Assembly: GCA_037176905.1 (NCBI GenBank)
Contig: JBBBWG010022557.1
Coordinates: 1-64,000, forward strand
DNA length: 64,000 nucleotides
Origin: Azolla pinnata
Lineage: Eukaryota; Streptophyta; Polypodiopsida; Salviniales; Salviniaceae
Direction of reading: 5' to 3'
The notes beneath the pieces were generated by a model. That model made no database searches and was not told the DNA's origin. It worked only from the letters and a program-made list of their open reading frames with translations. Each line of letters opens with the position of its first letter. Position 1 is the stretch's first letter. Shown piece by piece: positions 1-12,200 of the stretch. The position numbers and the translations under genes are program-made.

Positions 1-1592
1 CCCAACACACACACACATTCTCAGCATTCTTAAACTTTATCAGCATTCCAATTTTTCAAAGTCAGGGTGGTATCGAAAAGGAATCCACACTATGCTGCTA
101 TGCTCTACATATGTCAAGCTTCAATAATTCAGTCTATCTATACAAATGTCTTCTTTTGCTCTGCTCAAAAAAGATAAGGGACTGCTTTTCAGATACCAAT
201 CCTGATTTGCCCCATTATCTCTTGAATTATAAATTCTAAAGTGGTCAGTCTCCTTCAAAAGAGAGAAATCATGGAGACTTTGTCAAGTCCTCAAAAAAGT
301 TCCATCCACTTTTAAACGGGAAATCATATCGGAGGACGATTGTCTCACTCGGTCTATTAACAGGAAAATTTGGTGATGAGGCTAGGATAACTTGGGCCTA
401 CTATTTATATGCAGTTCTACTACCCTTTTATGAGCTGTAAAAATGCATGAAGAGATGTTTTCCATCAATCCCAATCTGGATGAGAAGATTTTGAGCTCCC
501 ATTATTTGTGTCTTGGATACAATCCAAGATGGTTTGACACAAAAAGCCGTGCAAGCTGAAAAAATATACCACTGCAATTCAACCATTGCATGTCTTTCCG
601 TCTCGACATATGTTGCTTTTGAACCCCCACTTTCTTCTTCCGACTCCATGACAAAATTAAGGGAAACATGATACCCTAGGACATGGCTTTGTATTACTGA
701 TTGGAAATGAAGCACGCAAGACATTAAAAGAGTAAAGTTTTTATGCCCCTATAGCATAGATGAGGAGATGGCCTTTATCAAGAGAGACAAGCTCGAGAAT
801 GTGGTTCCAGGATATGGCATTAAGATATCTGCATATTATACGTGCTTTAAGGAAACACGTTCTGCGAAACATGCTACCTTCATTTTGCACGACAGATTTG
901 GCCAACATCCATCATATCTCATAGAATATGAATCAAATAAATTAGCCAGCATTTTGAAATAGTAATGATGCTGTTCTTGCTGCCTACGCCTTGCCCTGGG
1001 AGGATTGGCAGTGATAGAAAGTCTGCAAAGGTTAAGATTTGATCAGGTTAGGCATAATCTTGGCATATAACATCTTCCGTTCCTTTCGTTTCGTTTTATT
1101 TTTCCCACGAAACACCACATACAACATCCCCCCAGATTTGACTCTGTGCAGAGGGCAAAGAGATGAGGAAGAGACGGTCTCCTTTCACATGTTGTCGCAC
1201 ATCTCCACGTTCATAGCTAACGACAAATGACTTAGAAAAGCCATCATCGTTGATTGCGCAAAGAATCAGCGAAACATCATTATGTATCATACATCAAATG
1301 TTGCTCTGTTCAAGAGTATTATGGTAGACAGGACAGACTAACATGGTCCGTCTTAGCTTGTTTCTGCCTATATGTCTCTTACTGATCTCCAGGTGAACAC
1401 GAGCCTCAAGGGAGCTAGTTATTTCAACTGAAGATTCTTTCAAACAAGTGACAAATGAAACCCGGTAACGCCTGGAAGATATAGGTCAGTTCCAACAGTT
1501 TATTTTCAGATTTTCAAAGGGTTCGCCTTACAATGGTGACCTGCAAAGCTTGTAAATTGGCGTAATGCCATCACCAAAGCTTTTCTCAGATT
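1..1592. other. intergenic, no gene recognised
   Basis: This stretch is AT-rich and has a short AC dinucleotide run at the very start. Small open frames occur on both strands (for example 428-724 on minus and 768-962 on plus). They have no recognisable domain, no low-complexity protein signature and no convincing splice partners. The right end probably holds the 3' UTR of the minus-strand kinase gene that ends at 1593. I see no RNA gene or mobile element here. Confidence 0.5.
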
Positions 1593-3756
1593 TCAAAGGC
1601 TTTCCATAGATTCGTTATCACTGGAACAAGGTGAAGGAACTTTAAAGTCACTGATATGCAACGGAATCGGTTCCACTTGAAAATATGGATGCTCCAAAGC
1701 ATCCACTGCACTTAGCCGAGATGCGGGGTCATAGCTGATAAATCTACTCAATAGATCATGTGCTTCCTCTGATCCATCTTTCATCAGCTTCCGCAAAGAA
1801 ACACAATCTCTACCATCAATGGCAAACGAGATCTTTCCGTAGTCGGGAAGGTTCGAAACACCTGGCCAACACTCCTCGTTAGGGTTTCCTAACACCTTTA
1901 CAATCCTACTAAGCTGATCAATATCTGAGCATCCTGGAAAGATGGGCTCTCCCAGCATCATTTCGGCAAAAATACAGCCCATTGCCCATATATCTACTCC
2001 TGTACCATAGCTGGTGGCACCGTATAGAAGCTCAGGAGCCCGGTACCATCGTGTCCCAACACAGCCTGTATATTCTGAGCCCACATCCTCCTTGTAGAAC
2101 CCTGCATCACTTCCGAGAAAGTCGGTGCTCCTTTCTGACAGCCTTTCTACCATAGGGCATAAGCTATGGTTGTCATCACCATACGAAGCTTCATCAGGAT
2201 CACCATATAAGCTCCAATCCCAGTATCTCTGCTCTGAAGTCGATTCTACCCAAGTATCAACGCCTTGAAACCTGAATGCACCCGCACCCGCTCCATCATC
2301 ATAATACTGCATAGACGTAGAGACGCTTCTATCATATAGTCCTATTCGAACCTTCGCCCCTTCTTCTTCTTCCTCCTCCTCCTTTTGTTCTTCTTCTTCA
2401 TCTCGAGTCTCGATGCTGAATTTCCCCTTGAGGATTCTCTTCTTCTCCATTTTGATAGTCTCATCATCAGGAAGTCTCTTGTCTTCATCGCATTCGGACA
2501 TGGGTTTCGGGTACTGACTCTCATTAACAAGCTCGGCAGGGGGGGATTTCTTTGGATCTGCACCTGGCATCATAAACACAATCATTCTATGAGAACTTCA
2601 GTCATATAAGGAATCCAAAAGATTCAGTAAGCCCCTGTACATGGAATCGCTAAATATAAAGCATACATGTACACAATCATGCACACATATATGTACTTAC
2701 ATACGAAGGTAGGTACGTACATACACACACACACACATACACACGCATAAACTCCCACACTAAATACACACATACATAACATACAATTTACACATAAATA
2801 CATACTGGAAAGGACATGTATACAACACCCACACTAAATACACACATACATATGTACGGAAAGGACATGTATACATACATTTCACGCACGCATACATACA
2901 TACATACATAAATGACATACATGCACACATTTCTATACACACATATACATAAGTGAGCAACAACACACCTTGAATGACAAACATTACCTCCGTTCAAGGG
3001 TAATGGAGGCAGCTGGTAACCTTCGTCTCCGATGGCCTTGTCTCCAGCACCGATGGCTCCTCTGCGGAAATCGGCTAGGTCCGATGCCACTCCTGCATTG
3101 GCCTCTTCATCTGGAGGATGTTCACCGGCGAGCACCGCTGGAGGTGAAGGAGGGAGATCGCCGCCGTGTGCATAATAATCATCACCTGCAGGCAAGGGCG
3201 GGGGAGAGGCAGCGACGATCCGAGCTTGCCCGAAATCCGCGACCTTGAGGATTCCAGCCTCGGAGATGAGCATGTTGGAGGGCTTGAGGTCGCGATGGAG
3301 GATGCCGGAGGAGTGGCAAGAGGCGAGGCCATGGAGGAGCTGAAGCATCCAAGCTTTGATCTCGGCCTCGATGGAGGCAGGCGATGGTGCAGAGGCAGCA
3401 GCAGCAGCAGCAGCAGCGGTGGGAATCTCGGTCCTCCTCCGTCTCTGCTTCGCGAAGCTTCGAATGGCGGCGGAGAGGTCGGAGGGGAGGTACTCGAGGA
3501 CGAGCACCGCGGTGCAGTCGTCGAGCCAGAGGTAGTCGAGGAGCTGCACGACGTGGCTATGGCCGCGGAGGCGGAGCAGCGCCTCGATCTCGCGGCTCGC
3601 GCTCTCGTGGTCGTGGACCTCCTTGAGGGCGACCTGGGCCCCGTCCTGCTTCCGCACCGCCCTGTACACGTCCGCGTAGGAGCCCGATCCGATGTGCCCC
3701 ACGATCCTGTACTGAGAAGAGATCTCCGGGTTCTCGTGGAGGCTCCATCCGCCCAT
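1593..3756 (-). CDS. CDKF;1: CDKF-type CDK-activating kinase (CAK of CAKs), 2 exons
   Basis: Exons are 3756-2988 and 2563-1593, joined in phase 1, giving 579 aa. The start is the Met of [10 protein letters not shown]. An upstream in-frame Met at 3888 would add only a GGAA-repeat-encoded stretch, so I rejected it. Visible kinase parts are the glycine loop GSGSYADVY (about 24-32), catalytic Lys45 in [14 protein letters not shown] with Asp156, DFG at 174-176, and after a very long insert [11 protein letters not shown] (about 426). Subdomains VIII-XI follow ([19 protein letters not shown]). CDKF;1 is a plant-specific CDK-activating kinase that phosphorylates the T-loops of CDKD and other CDKs in the nucleus. 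The split of the kinase core by an insert between DFG and the APE region is a family hallmark. Here the insert is about 240 residues, acidic in its middle (poly-Glu), against roughly 115 in Arabidopsis as I recall it. A poly-Ala run lies at about 114-121. The gene is divergent from TWD40-1. Confidence 0.9.
2564..2987 (-). repeat. intron of the CDKF-like gene carrying a TACA/CACA microsatellite
   Basis: The intron has a GTAATG donor and a GATGCCAG acceptor. Its middle (about 2640-2960) is mostly degenerate ATAC/ACAC repeat on the plus strand. The repeat explains several spurious Tyr/Val/Cys/Met-rich open frames here. Confidence 0.75.
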
Positions 3757-3782
3757 CGGAAGAGACTCTCTGCTTTCTCTGC

Positions 3783-4100
3783 TTCCTTCCTTCCTTCCTT
3801 CCTTCCTTCCTTCCTTCCTTCCTTCCTTTCTTTGCTGCCCGCCCTGTTGGTTCCTCCGCAGAGGAATCAGATGTGCATCGCGCAACAAGAAGAAGAAGAA
3901 GAAGAAGAAGAAGAAGAAGAAGGCTTCCTGCCTCTCCCTGTTGCGCTGAATCAGGTCGCCATCGCTGGAGCAGAAGCAGAAGGAAAGAGCAGGCAGAAAG
4001 ACGAGGAAGCAGGGCTCTGTTTCTTCTTCTTCTTCTTCTTCAGAATTTCTTCTTCTTCTTCAGAATTTCTTCTTCTTCTTCTTCCTTCTTCTTCTTCTAC
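3783..4100. repeat. GGAA and GAA/TTC microsatellites in the kinase 5' region
   Basis: Read on plus, CCTT units fill 3783-3829, GAA units fill 3888-3921, and TTC units interrupted by CAGAA fill about 4021-4100. All lie within 350 bp upstream of the kinase start codon. They are therefore probably 5' UTR or core promoter of the minus-strand gene, where polypurine/polypyrimidine tracts are common in plants. Confidence 0.85.
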
Positions 4101-5480
4101 AAGCAAATTTTAGGTGTCCTGTATACGTATACGTACATTGCTACTTATACGTATGTGTATATGTATGCGTATGCGTGCATCATGCTTTGTGTACATGCAC
4201 ATCATGCGAGCATGTGTATGTGTGCGTGGGTGTGCATGTGCCATGTGAATCTATCTGTATGCATGCGCGCCTGTATGGTGCGTGCGTCGACGTATTGTGC
4301 CGGCGTATACACATGTATCTGTACAGATAGATGTACTCGCCGGCGATTCGGGCACATGTTCGATGACTAGGGTGCTTTCTGGTGATAGTACACCCCCGAT
4401 TTCGTGCACATGCTGGTTGCTGTACCATGGGTTCGATCGATGATTCATCTTTTACTTTGCATGTGGCATCACGGTGTGCGGATTCTCTCTTTGTTGTCGC
4501 CTGAGGAGCTTTAAGGCCATGCATCAAATGGCTTGCTAACATCATCCCGATTCATCGCGATGCCCGCGATAGAAATCGGAGCAACCAACCTCCGTATGCA
4601 TGTACGTATACCATTATAGCATGTACGTTCGTATGAGGATGAGGCTCCATGAGAATCGATCGTACACAATACGGCTCGTGATGCTTGCTTTGGCATCAGG
4701 CACTCATCCTCGCCGATCGGATGCATATCTCAAACAAATCTAGGTGTTTTTATGAATGCATCATTGCATGCATAGCCATCTGTTTCGGGAGAGGGGATCT
4801 CCTGAAACTTTCCCTTGTCGATCAGCTTCCAATGTTTGCAATCCTCGATGGTAAAGGCTGAGTGAACACCAGAAATCTCTAGCCTTTGAGTATATAATGC
4901 GCAAAACTTACCGTCACCAGACGGCTTACTTGCACCCCGCACTAGCAAGACATTTTGGTTTTTAATAGCTCGATAACGCACATATACACATACATAATGC
5001 CTTGGATAAGCCAACTATGGGATAAGGAAATGCAAATGCTATGCACCACCACGATGTGGTTTATTCGGATCGCCATATGCTCTGAGATATTCGACAATAC
5101 ATAGGTCTATCTGGCAGAAGGTGCGAAGAATGTTTGGATTGAAAGGGCAATATGATGAAATTAAAGGTGAGCCAGAGGTTGTAGTATTAAAAGGTCTCGA
5201 GTTTATTGGTAACTGGAAGCCGGGCCCATTTTGCATGATACAAAATGGTTATCCCAAATGGTCATTTAGGCCGCCATCGTCATTATTTCCATCGCCAATC
5301 ACATGATTGACAAGTTATAAGTTTTCGTTATTTGGAGATTAGGAATCACGTCGAGGCTGTTTTTTCTGTAACTACTCACAGGAATTCTCTATGGGAAAAA
5401 TAAGGAAAAGCCTTGAGCAGCCTCCACTTCATATGCATACACACACGTGTTCTATGCATGCATGGAATGTATTTATCCAC
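4101..5480. other. divergent intergenic region, no gene recognised
   Basis: This is the left part of the spacer between the divergent kinase and TWD40-1 genes. The first 250 bp are a decayed TATG/TGCA-type repeat. The rest is unique-looking DNA with only short open frames on both strands and no recognisable product. Confidence 0.5.
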
Positions 5481-6092
5481 ATACAATGCATAGAGTATAT
5501 GTATGTATGTATGTCTGTAGGTATGTTTGCATGTGTGGGTGCATATATGTTCATATGTATGCGTGCATGTACGTATGTGTGCGTGCATGAATCTGTGTAT
5601 GTATATGCATGTTTGTATGTATGTATGCGTGTGCGCTTGTATGTACGTACGTATGTTCGTATGTATGTGCGTGTATGTGTGCATGTATGTGTATGCATGT
5701 GTATGTATGTGTGTGTATGTGTGTGTATGTATGTGTGTGTATGTGTGTATGTATCTGTGCATGCATGTGTGCATGTATGTGTGCATGTATGTGTGTGCAT
5801 GTGTGCGTATGTGTATGTGCGTGTGTGTGTTCGTATGCACGTGTGTATATGTGTGTGCATGCATGCATGTGTGCGTGCGTGAATCTATGTATGTATGTGC
5901 ATGGGTGTATATTCGTATGTACGTACGTACAATCGTATGTATGTGTGTGTATGTATGCGTATGTATGCGTATGCATGTGTGTGCGTATGTATGTGTGCGT
6001 ATGTATGTGTGTGGTATGTATGTATGTACGTATGTACGTATATGCGCGTAGGTACGTATACGTACGTACGTATATACATACATACATAGAGA
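5481..6092. repeat. long TATG/TGTG microsatellite upstream of TWD40-1
   Basis: About 600 bp consist almost wholly of TATG, TGTG, CATG and TACG tetramers, so purine and pyrimidine alternate nearly throughout. No frame on either strand carries many stops, which produces long artefactual Cys/Val/Met/Tyr-rich (plus) and His/Thr/Tyr/Ile-rich (minus) open frames. It ends about 155 bp before the TWD40-1 start codon. Confidence 0.95.
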
Positions 6093-6246
6093 CAGGAAAC
6101 GAAGGAATCGAAGCAGAAGCTGGGAATTGGATCTGCGCGCGCCGGGGGATCCATCGGATTCTGAAGCGTTCCGTTTCTGCAGATCGAGCTCCCCGTGAAC
6201 ACCAGCGCAGATCGGAGCTTCGATCCGCGCCGATACATGTGCTGCC

Positions 6247-9200
6247 ATGGCTCAATGGATCACTACCCATCATCTGGACGTAACCCTTCAGCCCCATCAC
6301 GCCGCTTTCCACCCCACTCAGGCCCTCCTCGCTGTTGCCGTTGGTCGCTACATATACGGTACGCTCTCCATCTCTCTCCCCCTCCTTTTGTTTTGTTTTT
6401 CCTGTGCTTGATGTTGGTCGTGCGTGCTCAAGATCCCACTTTTTCTTCTTTGTTCCTTTGATGGAACAGAATACGATGTGTTGATGGGCTGTAAACTGGC
6501 AAGCGTAGACGTGGGTGCTCCCGCCGTTCGTATGGCGTATAGCCCTGTTGGAGGTCACACAATCATCGCCGTTCTCGAGGTGTGATTCGGAGTCCATCAG
6601 AAACTGTTTTTTTGCATATTTCAATCATCACCATTTAAAATCATGCCATTTGTGGATGCTTCTCTCAATTGTGGATGGTAGTTCCGCTTTCACCAGGATG
6701 CCCAATTTTGGTAGATGATTTAGAAAGCTCGATGGTCTACATACATGTTGTTGTTGCTCCACTAATCTAGTCTTGCCCGATTCAGCGGATGACCATAAAT
6801 CTTCTTTGCTCTGTTTTGCACTTCAGTTACCGTATTTGTATTGTACCATTCTGGACGGTTTTTTTGAATTGTGGATGTTACTATCACTTCCCGGTCGAAT
6901 GTCCAAAGCTGGTGAATTGTCTAGAGACTCGAGATCGAATTGTATATTTGATTATTTAGGTGCATTTAGTTTCTGCAGTCACCTCGAATCATGATGTGAG
7001 CCCTATTTGCTCTGCTCAATTCAGGGAAAAACCAGAGATCTTCTTTGCTCTGTTTTACACTCCAACCATTTGATTTCCATCATACCATGCTCAATGATTC
7101 TCTCACTCGTGGATGACTACTTCTTCTACAATTCCCAATTTGGTGGATGATTTAGGAATTAACCGAGTTAGGTACTTTCAGTCACTATGGTCACGTTGAA
7201 CTATAATGTGAACCCTATTTGTTCTGTCCAATTCAGTGAATGATCAGAAATCTTCCGTGATCTGTTTCAGATGTCGACAATTACATTTACATTCTACTTT
7301 TCCAGATGGTTTTCTCAATTGTGGATGGTGCCATCACTTTTGCAATGATCTTGTTGAATTGTGTGTGAAACCTATTTGTTCTGCTCAATTCAGTGAATGA
7401 TTAGAGACCTGACACCGAGTTTCTGATTAGCTGCATTACGTTTTAAGTGAAATCCATTAGGTTTCACCTGTTCCCATAAATATTAGAGAGTAATGCCATT
7501 GATTGATTAGTAGAAAAGAACTGGAAATTTTGAAACATTCAATCCCTCTTAATGGAAAAAGTTCATGCTTATTTTTTCTTGTATTGATCCATTTGCTTAT
7601 GTACCTCGAAATGCAGAAAATTGTGTAATAAGGGCTTATCCCTCTGTATCTATTAGTTAATAAACAAATTCTGGACACAGTAGGCATGCATAAAAGGGCA
7701 CAGTTTATGATTGGATTCTCTAACAAAAAGAAGTCAAACCAAACAAGCAAAATACAGAATCTGCCAGGTTCCACTGTTGTTATTGTACAGGAATTCTGAG
7801 TAAACATCAGGTAGTCTTCAAAATGATTAAATATAGTGAAAATCAAGGGAACATTAAGAAACTGACGTGGCCTACTGGTCTTGAGTAAAACTGTTAATGT
7901 TATTAGAACGATAAAGTATTGGAACCACATAATACACCTGCTCATCACTCTTGCACTATGTTGGACTGCAATGGAATGTAGCCAATGCTTCATGAAGTGG
8001 CTTGATACTGCACAGTTAGTATTGGTTTACACTTATGTAATTTGGCCAGTCATAGTTTATTATTTAGCTAAAGATTTACTTTATATACTCATTGAATAAC
8101 GTATGTGTGCTCATTGAATGAGTTTGGATCTCCCAGTCTCATCAGTGAAGATATATGGATGACAGTAGGAGCATTGTGAGCCTTTTACATGAGAGCGTTT
8201 TGGTCCTTAGGTTAATCACCAGTCCTACTTTCCTGTGTATATGGCGTTAGAAAAGATGATATAGTCAAGGTTTAGTGGTACATTTGGCTTCCTATCGAAT
8301 CTGGACACACAGGCAGAGTAATCACAAGTCAGTGAGGAAATTTGATATCAGCTTGGCAGCAAATGGCCAAATAAGGTTCCCAGCTCAAGTAAACAATAAT
8401 ACGCAATTGGCCAAATAATTTGTGTACTGATCTTTGTAATCAATAGGCTCTCTTGTGAACCTGTGAAATACTTAATCAGTTTGAGAGAAAATAAAATGGT
8501 TCCCTGTGGCACTGAAAATGTGAAACAATCCAAATCAAGGGCTAGCCATTTTGTGCAATATATTGTAAAGCAGCTTCGTTTCTTTAGAATTGTTCTTAAT
8601 GGATTACTGAATGCAGGACTGGACCATCAAAGCCTGTGATCTGGATACTGAACATACACATGTCCTCCACTCACTTGAAAAGAAATCAGACAAGCTTGCA
8701 GGGGTATCTATTGAAGTGCACATAGCTTTGACACCATTACAGCCGTGGCTCTTCTTTGGGGCTCATCGCCAGATGATTGTTAATGGTAATTACATTCAAT
8801 TCTTCTCAATAAATGTAAATTATTTTGATGAGCAGCTTTTGGCTTATTGAGCTTAAGTGCATTCTCTTTGTGGAAGTTCTCCTGTATCTGGTTTTAATCA
8901 CTTTTTTCTGGTGCAGTTGTCGGAACTGTTGAAGGATCAAAACCAGTGACCAAGATCAGAACAGACTTGAAGAAACCAATCACAGATCTTGCTTGCCATC
9001 CACGAGACCCCTATTTGGTACAGAACTGAGTTCGGAAGCTTGCTAGAAATTCATGCCTGTTCCTTACTACAATATTGTTATTGCATGTTAAAATTGCAGT
9101 ATGTTGCCTACCTTGACGGCATTGTTCGTGCTTATAACATCCGGACATTTGGTGTGCAATATACACTACAAAGTAAGTACATGTATGATATTTCGTGAAA

Positions 9201-12200
9201 GAACTGGTTTTTTTTTGATAGATTTGAAAGAAGCCAAAGAAGCTAGTAAAGTTATCCTTGCTTATTTTGAAACCTAGTTGACAGTACTATAAACACCATA
9301 AAGTTAGTTGGAGCGGGTGCCATTGCATTTCATTCGACACTGGAATGGATTTTCATTGGAGATAGGAGTGGAACGTTGATTGCTTGGGATGTTTCTGCCC
9401 CTAGTCGGCCCAATATGATTGGAATGTGAGTTGTCTTCTATCTGCTATATGGATTTATGCAGATGTTCTGATTCTGTTTATGCACGAGAACCTAGATATT
9501 AGAAAGGTCAGAAAAATGGGTAGAAATGCACTGTGAGCTGAAAGCTAATTTTTTGCTGTATATGCATGTTCTTACAATCGAAGCATATAATTGTGATCTT
9601 CTGATGTCAATTTCTGAATGCATTTATTGAACCAATTCAGCACTCAGGTGGGCTCAAATGCGATACCTACAGTGGCTTGGAATCCAATGCTCAAGCTATT
9701 GATAACTCTTACAAAGGAAGGAAATGTTCAAGCTTGGCGGACTCGGACGATGTCAAATCCAAATAGACTTCCTATGAAGGTTCAATTTTTTGAGCCTGCT
9801 GGTTAGTTTTCTCTCTTTTTATATATCACACAATAACTTTATTAAAACCCAAATTCAGTAAGAATGCATAAATAGTATTTCTCCTTGTGAATGTGATGAT
9901 ATAGGCTATTATTCCCTAGTCTCTGTTTGTTGGCCCAAGGAGGTTTAATAGTATTTACTTTTTATCTTTTTCTCTTTTATGTTTGTTTCACCAGAATCTA
10001 AGATTTTTCTCTTAAGAGACCATTTTATGTTATATTCCTATTTTATCCCCAAAATGCTATCTGGAGTAAAGTCCGATGTTTTTGGGGGCAAAAGCAACAT
10101 GAATATAAGATGTGTTGCTGTGGCTCATCTGTATCTTAAGATCTAAGCTCAAGACAAGTGCATGTATCAAACACTGTGATTCATACTTTATCACAAAAAT
10201 GTGCAATACGGATAAGCAAACATTGTTGAAGATAAAATATCAGTGTGCACTCGTAATTAGTGATATATTACACAGATGCGATAACAATTGAAGGAAATCT
10301 TGCATTTGGTTTCATAAGGTGCCTTAGCGTTTGATTGGTGTTGGTATTTTCTTCTGTGGAATCTTTTCTCACGCTTTTGATGTTTTTATGCCCTAGATAT
10401 GTCATTGGCATGGCTATGCATTTTCAGGTAGCTCACAACTGTGGCTCACTAGAATTTGTTCTAGTGTACTGATAATGCATTTATTTTGTAAATTAGACTA
10501 GCTTTTTATTCCTTAACTTGAGAATGCCTACCGGGTTTAGAGTTTATATTTTATTAATCTCTCAGATTACCCAATCCTGGAATCTTGAGATTAATTTTGA
10601 TTGGAGCGAAATTTTGGCAGGTTTGGAAGCATTTGATGTTGCAAATATATTGACGCAGCAAGGGGGGGAAGCTCTTTACCCACTGCCGCGCATCAAGGAC
10701 TTGCTAGTTCATTCAAAGCTCAACTTAGCAATATGTTTACTTACGGTAGATATCAATGCTTTCTGAAATCAGATGAGCATGTATTCTTCTAATTTTTTGA
10801 ATTGGACTCCTTTTGCTGTATCAATTCTTTTCAGAGCGCTGGAAAAGCTGAAGAATCAAGAGGTACCACACTCTCTCGGGAAGGAAGGAAACAATTATTT
10901 GCCGTACTACAAAGTGCAAGGGGATCACCAGGTATGAAACGTTTATGGCATACATAATTAGAATATGAATATCTAAGTGATTTTTTCGCATATCATTTTT
11001 ATACAAGATTTGGCATCTTGTTTGAACATTGAAAATTCTTCTCAGGTTCAGTATTAAAAGAGAAACTTTCCATACTTGGGTCAGCTGGGATTTTGCCAGA
11101 TCAGCAATTACAAATACAAATGCAGCAAGTCAGATGGCAATCGGGGTATATACAAAACTCACTTCTATGTCATTCTATTCTGAACTATAAAGTGCGTTAA
11201 TGTTCCTTCATGAATTTATCTGATGACATGAAATTTGGATCTATTTGACACAGTCAACCACAGCTAACTATAGCAGATCTGGCAAGAAAGGCTTTCCTTC
11301 ATAATGTATGATCACAAACCATTCTATTTAAAAAATTCTATACCTTAGGACTCTTTTACCATGTGTAAATTGTCATCTGTTACATTTTAATATGTGCTAA
11401 GATGGCTATTCATTGTGGATGTGCATACGTTCTATAATCTGGTGATATGTTCAACAAATCACTGTCATTCGTAGAACCAATAATGGCTTTCCAAACTGAA
11501 ATCTTGAGCTATGAAGTGCTCATTTTCTCTTGAACAACTTAAATCTCTGCAACGAATTTGGGAGAATGCTTTTTTGGGATAAACCCAGTAGGTAAGTTGC
11601 ACTCCATATGAAATACGATATAAAATAGTAATGTTCCAATTAGATTTGGTGTTGTGATGAAATTAATTTCTTTGGATTACTATTGTCAAAAGTGTTCTCT
11701 ATCTAGATTACTGTCCATCATAATATTCCTTCATCCATTTGTGCACTCTTTGCCATTGTGCTAGATGATATCCACCTCCTTGTTGCCAGGCTTCCCAACA
11801 TTCATAAACAATATCATCTTTCAAAGGCATACTTTGTCCCCCATCCATTCATGGATTGATCTCCGTACACATAGTTCTAGGATCTTTGAATCTCGTGCCA
11901 AAAAACATTTTATGTCAAAATATAATAAAATAGATCGTACAATAGCTTAACCTACTCAAGCTACGCTGACTACTCTCCAGGTGTTGAACTTAGTCCTTGA
12001 CCTTGAAAATAGCGTCTAACTTGTAGGCTGAAAATATGTACATCAACAACTAGTCATCTTTATCTAATTCCTTGAATGGATTCACTATGTGGACACAGCA
12101 TAGAACTTTTAGTCAGCATGGTTGGCTATGTGTGTTATCACTGTTTGTTTTTTTCTGTTCAATTAGTATATGACAAAAGAAATTCTAATTATTGAATGTT

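Noticed and set aside
428-962. Two small open frames near the left edge
   Set aside because: No domain, no codon bias I can judge, and no splice partners.
3757-3888. N-terminal extension of the CDKF-like kinase from the Met at 3888
   Set aside because: It is encoded by the GGAA microsatellite (repeated KEGR units) and absent from the family; translation more likely starts at 3756.
5376-6624. Long His/Thr/Tyr/Ile-rich and Cys/Val/Met-rich open frames on both strands
   Set aside because: They are translations of the TATG/TGTG microsatellite; any frame stays open because the repeat holds few stops.
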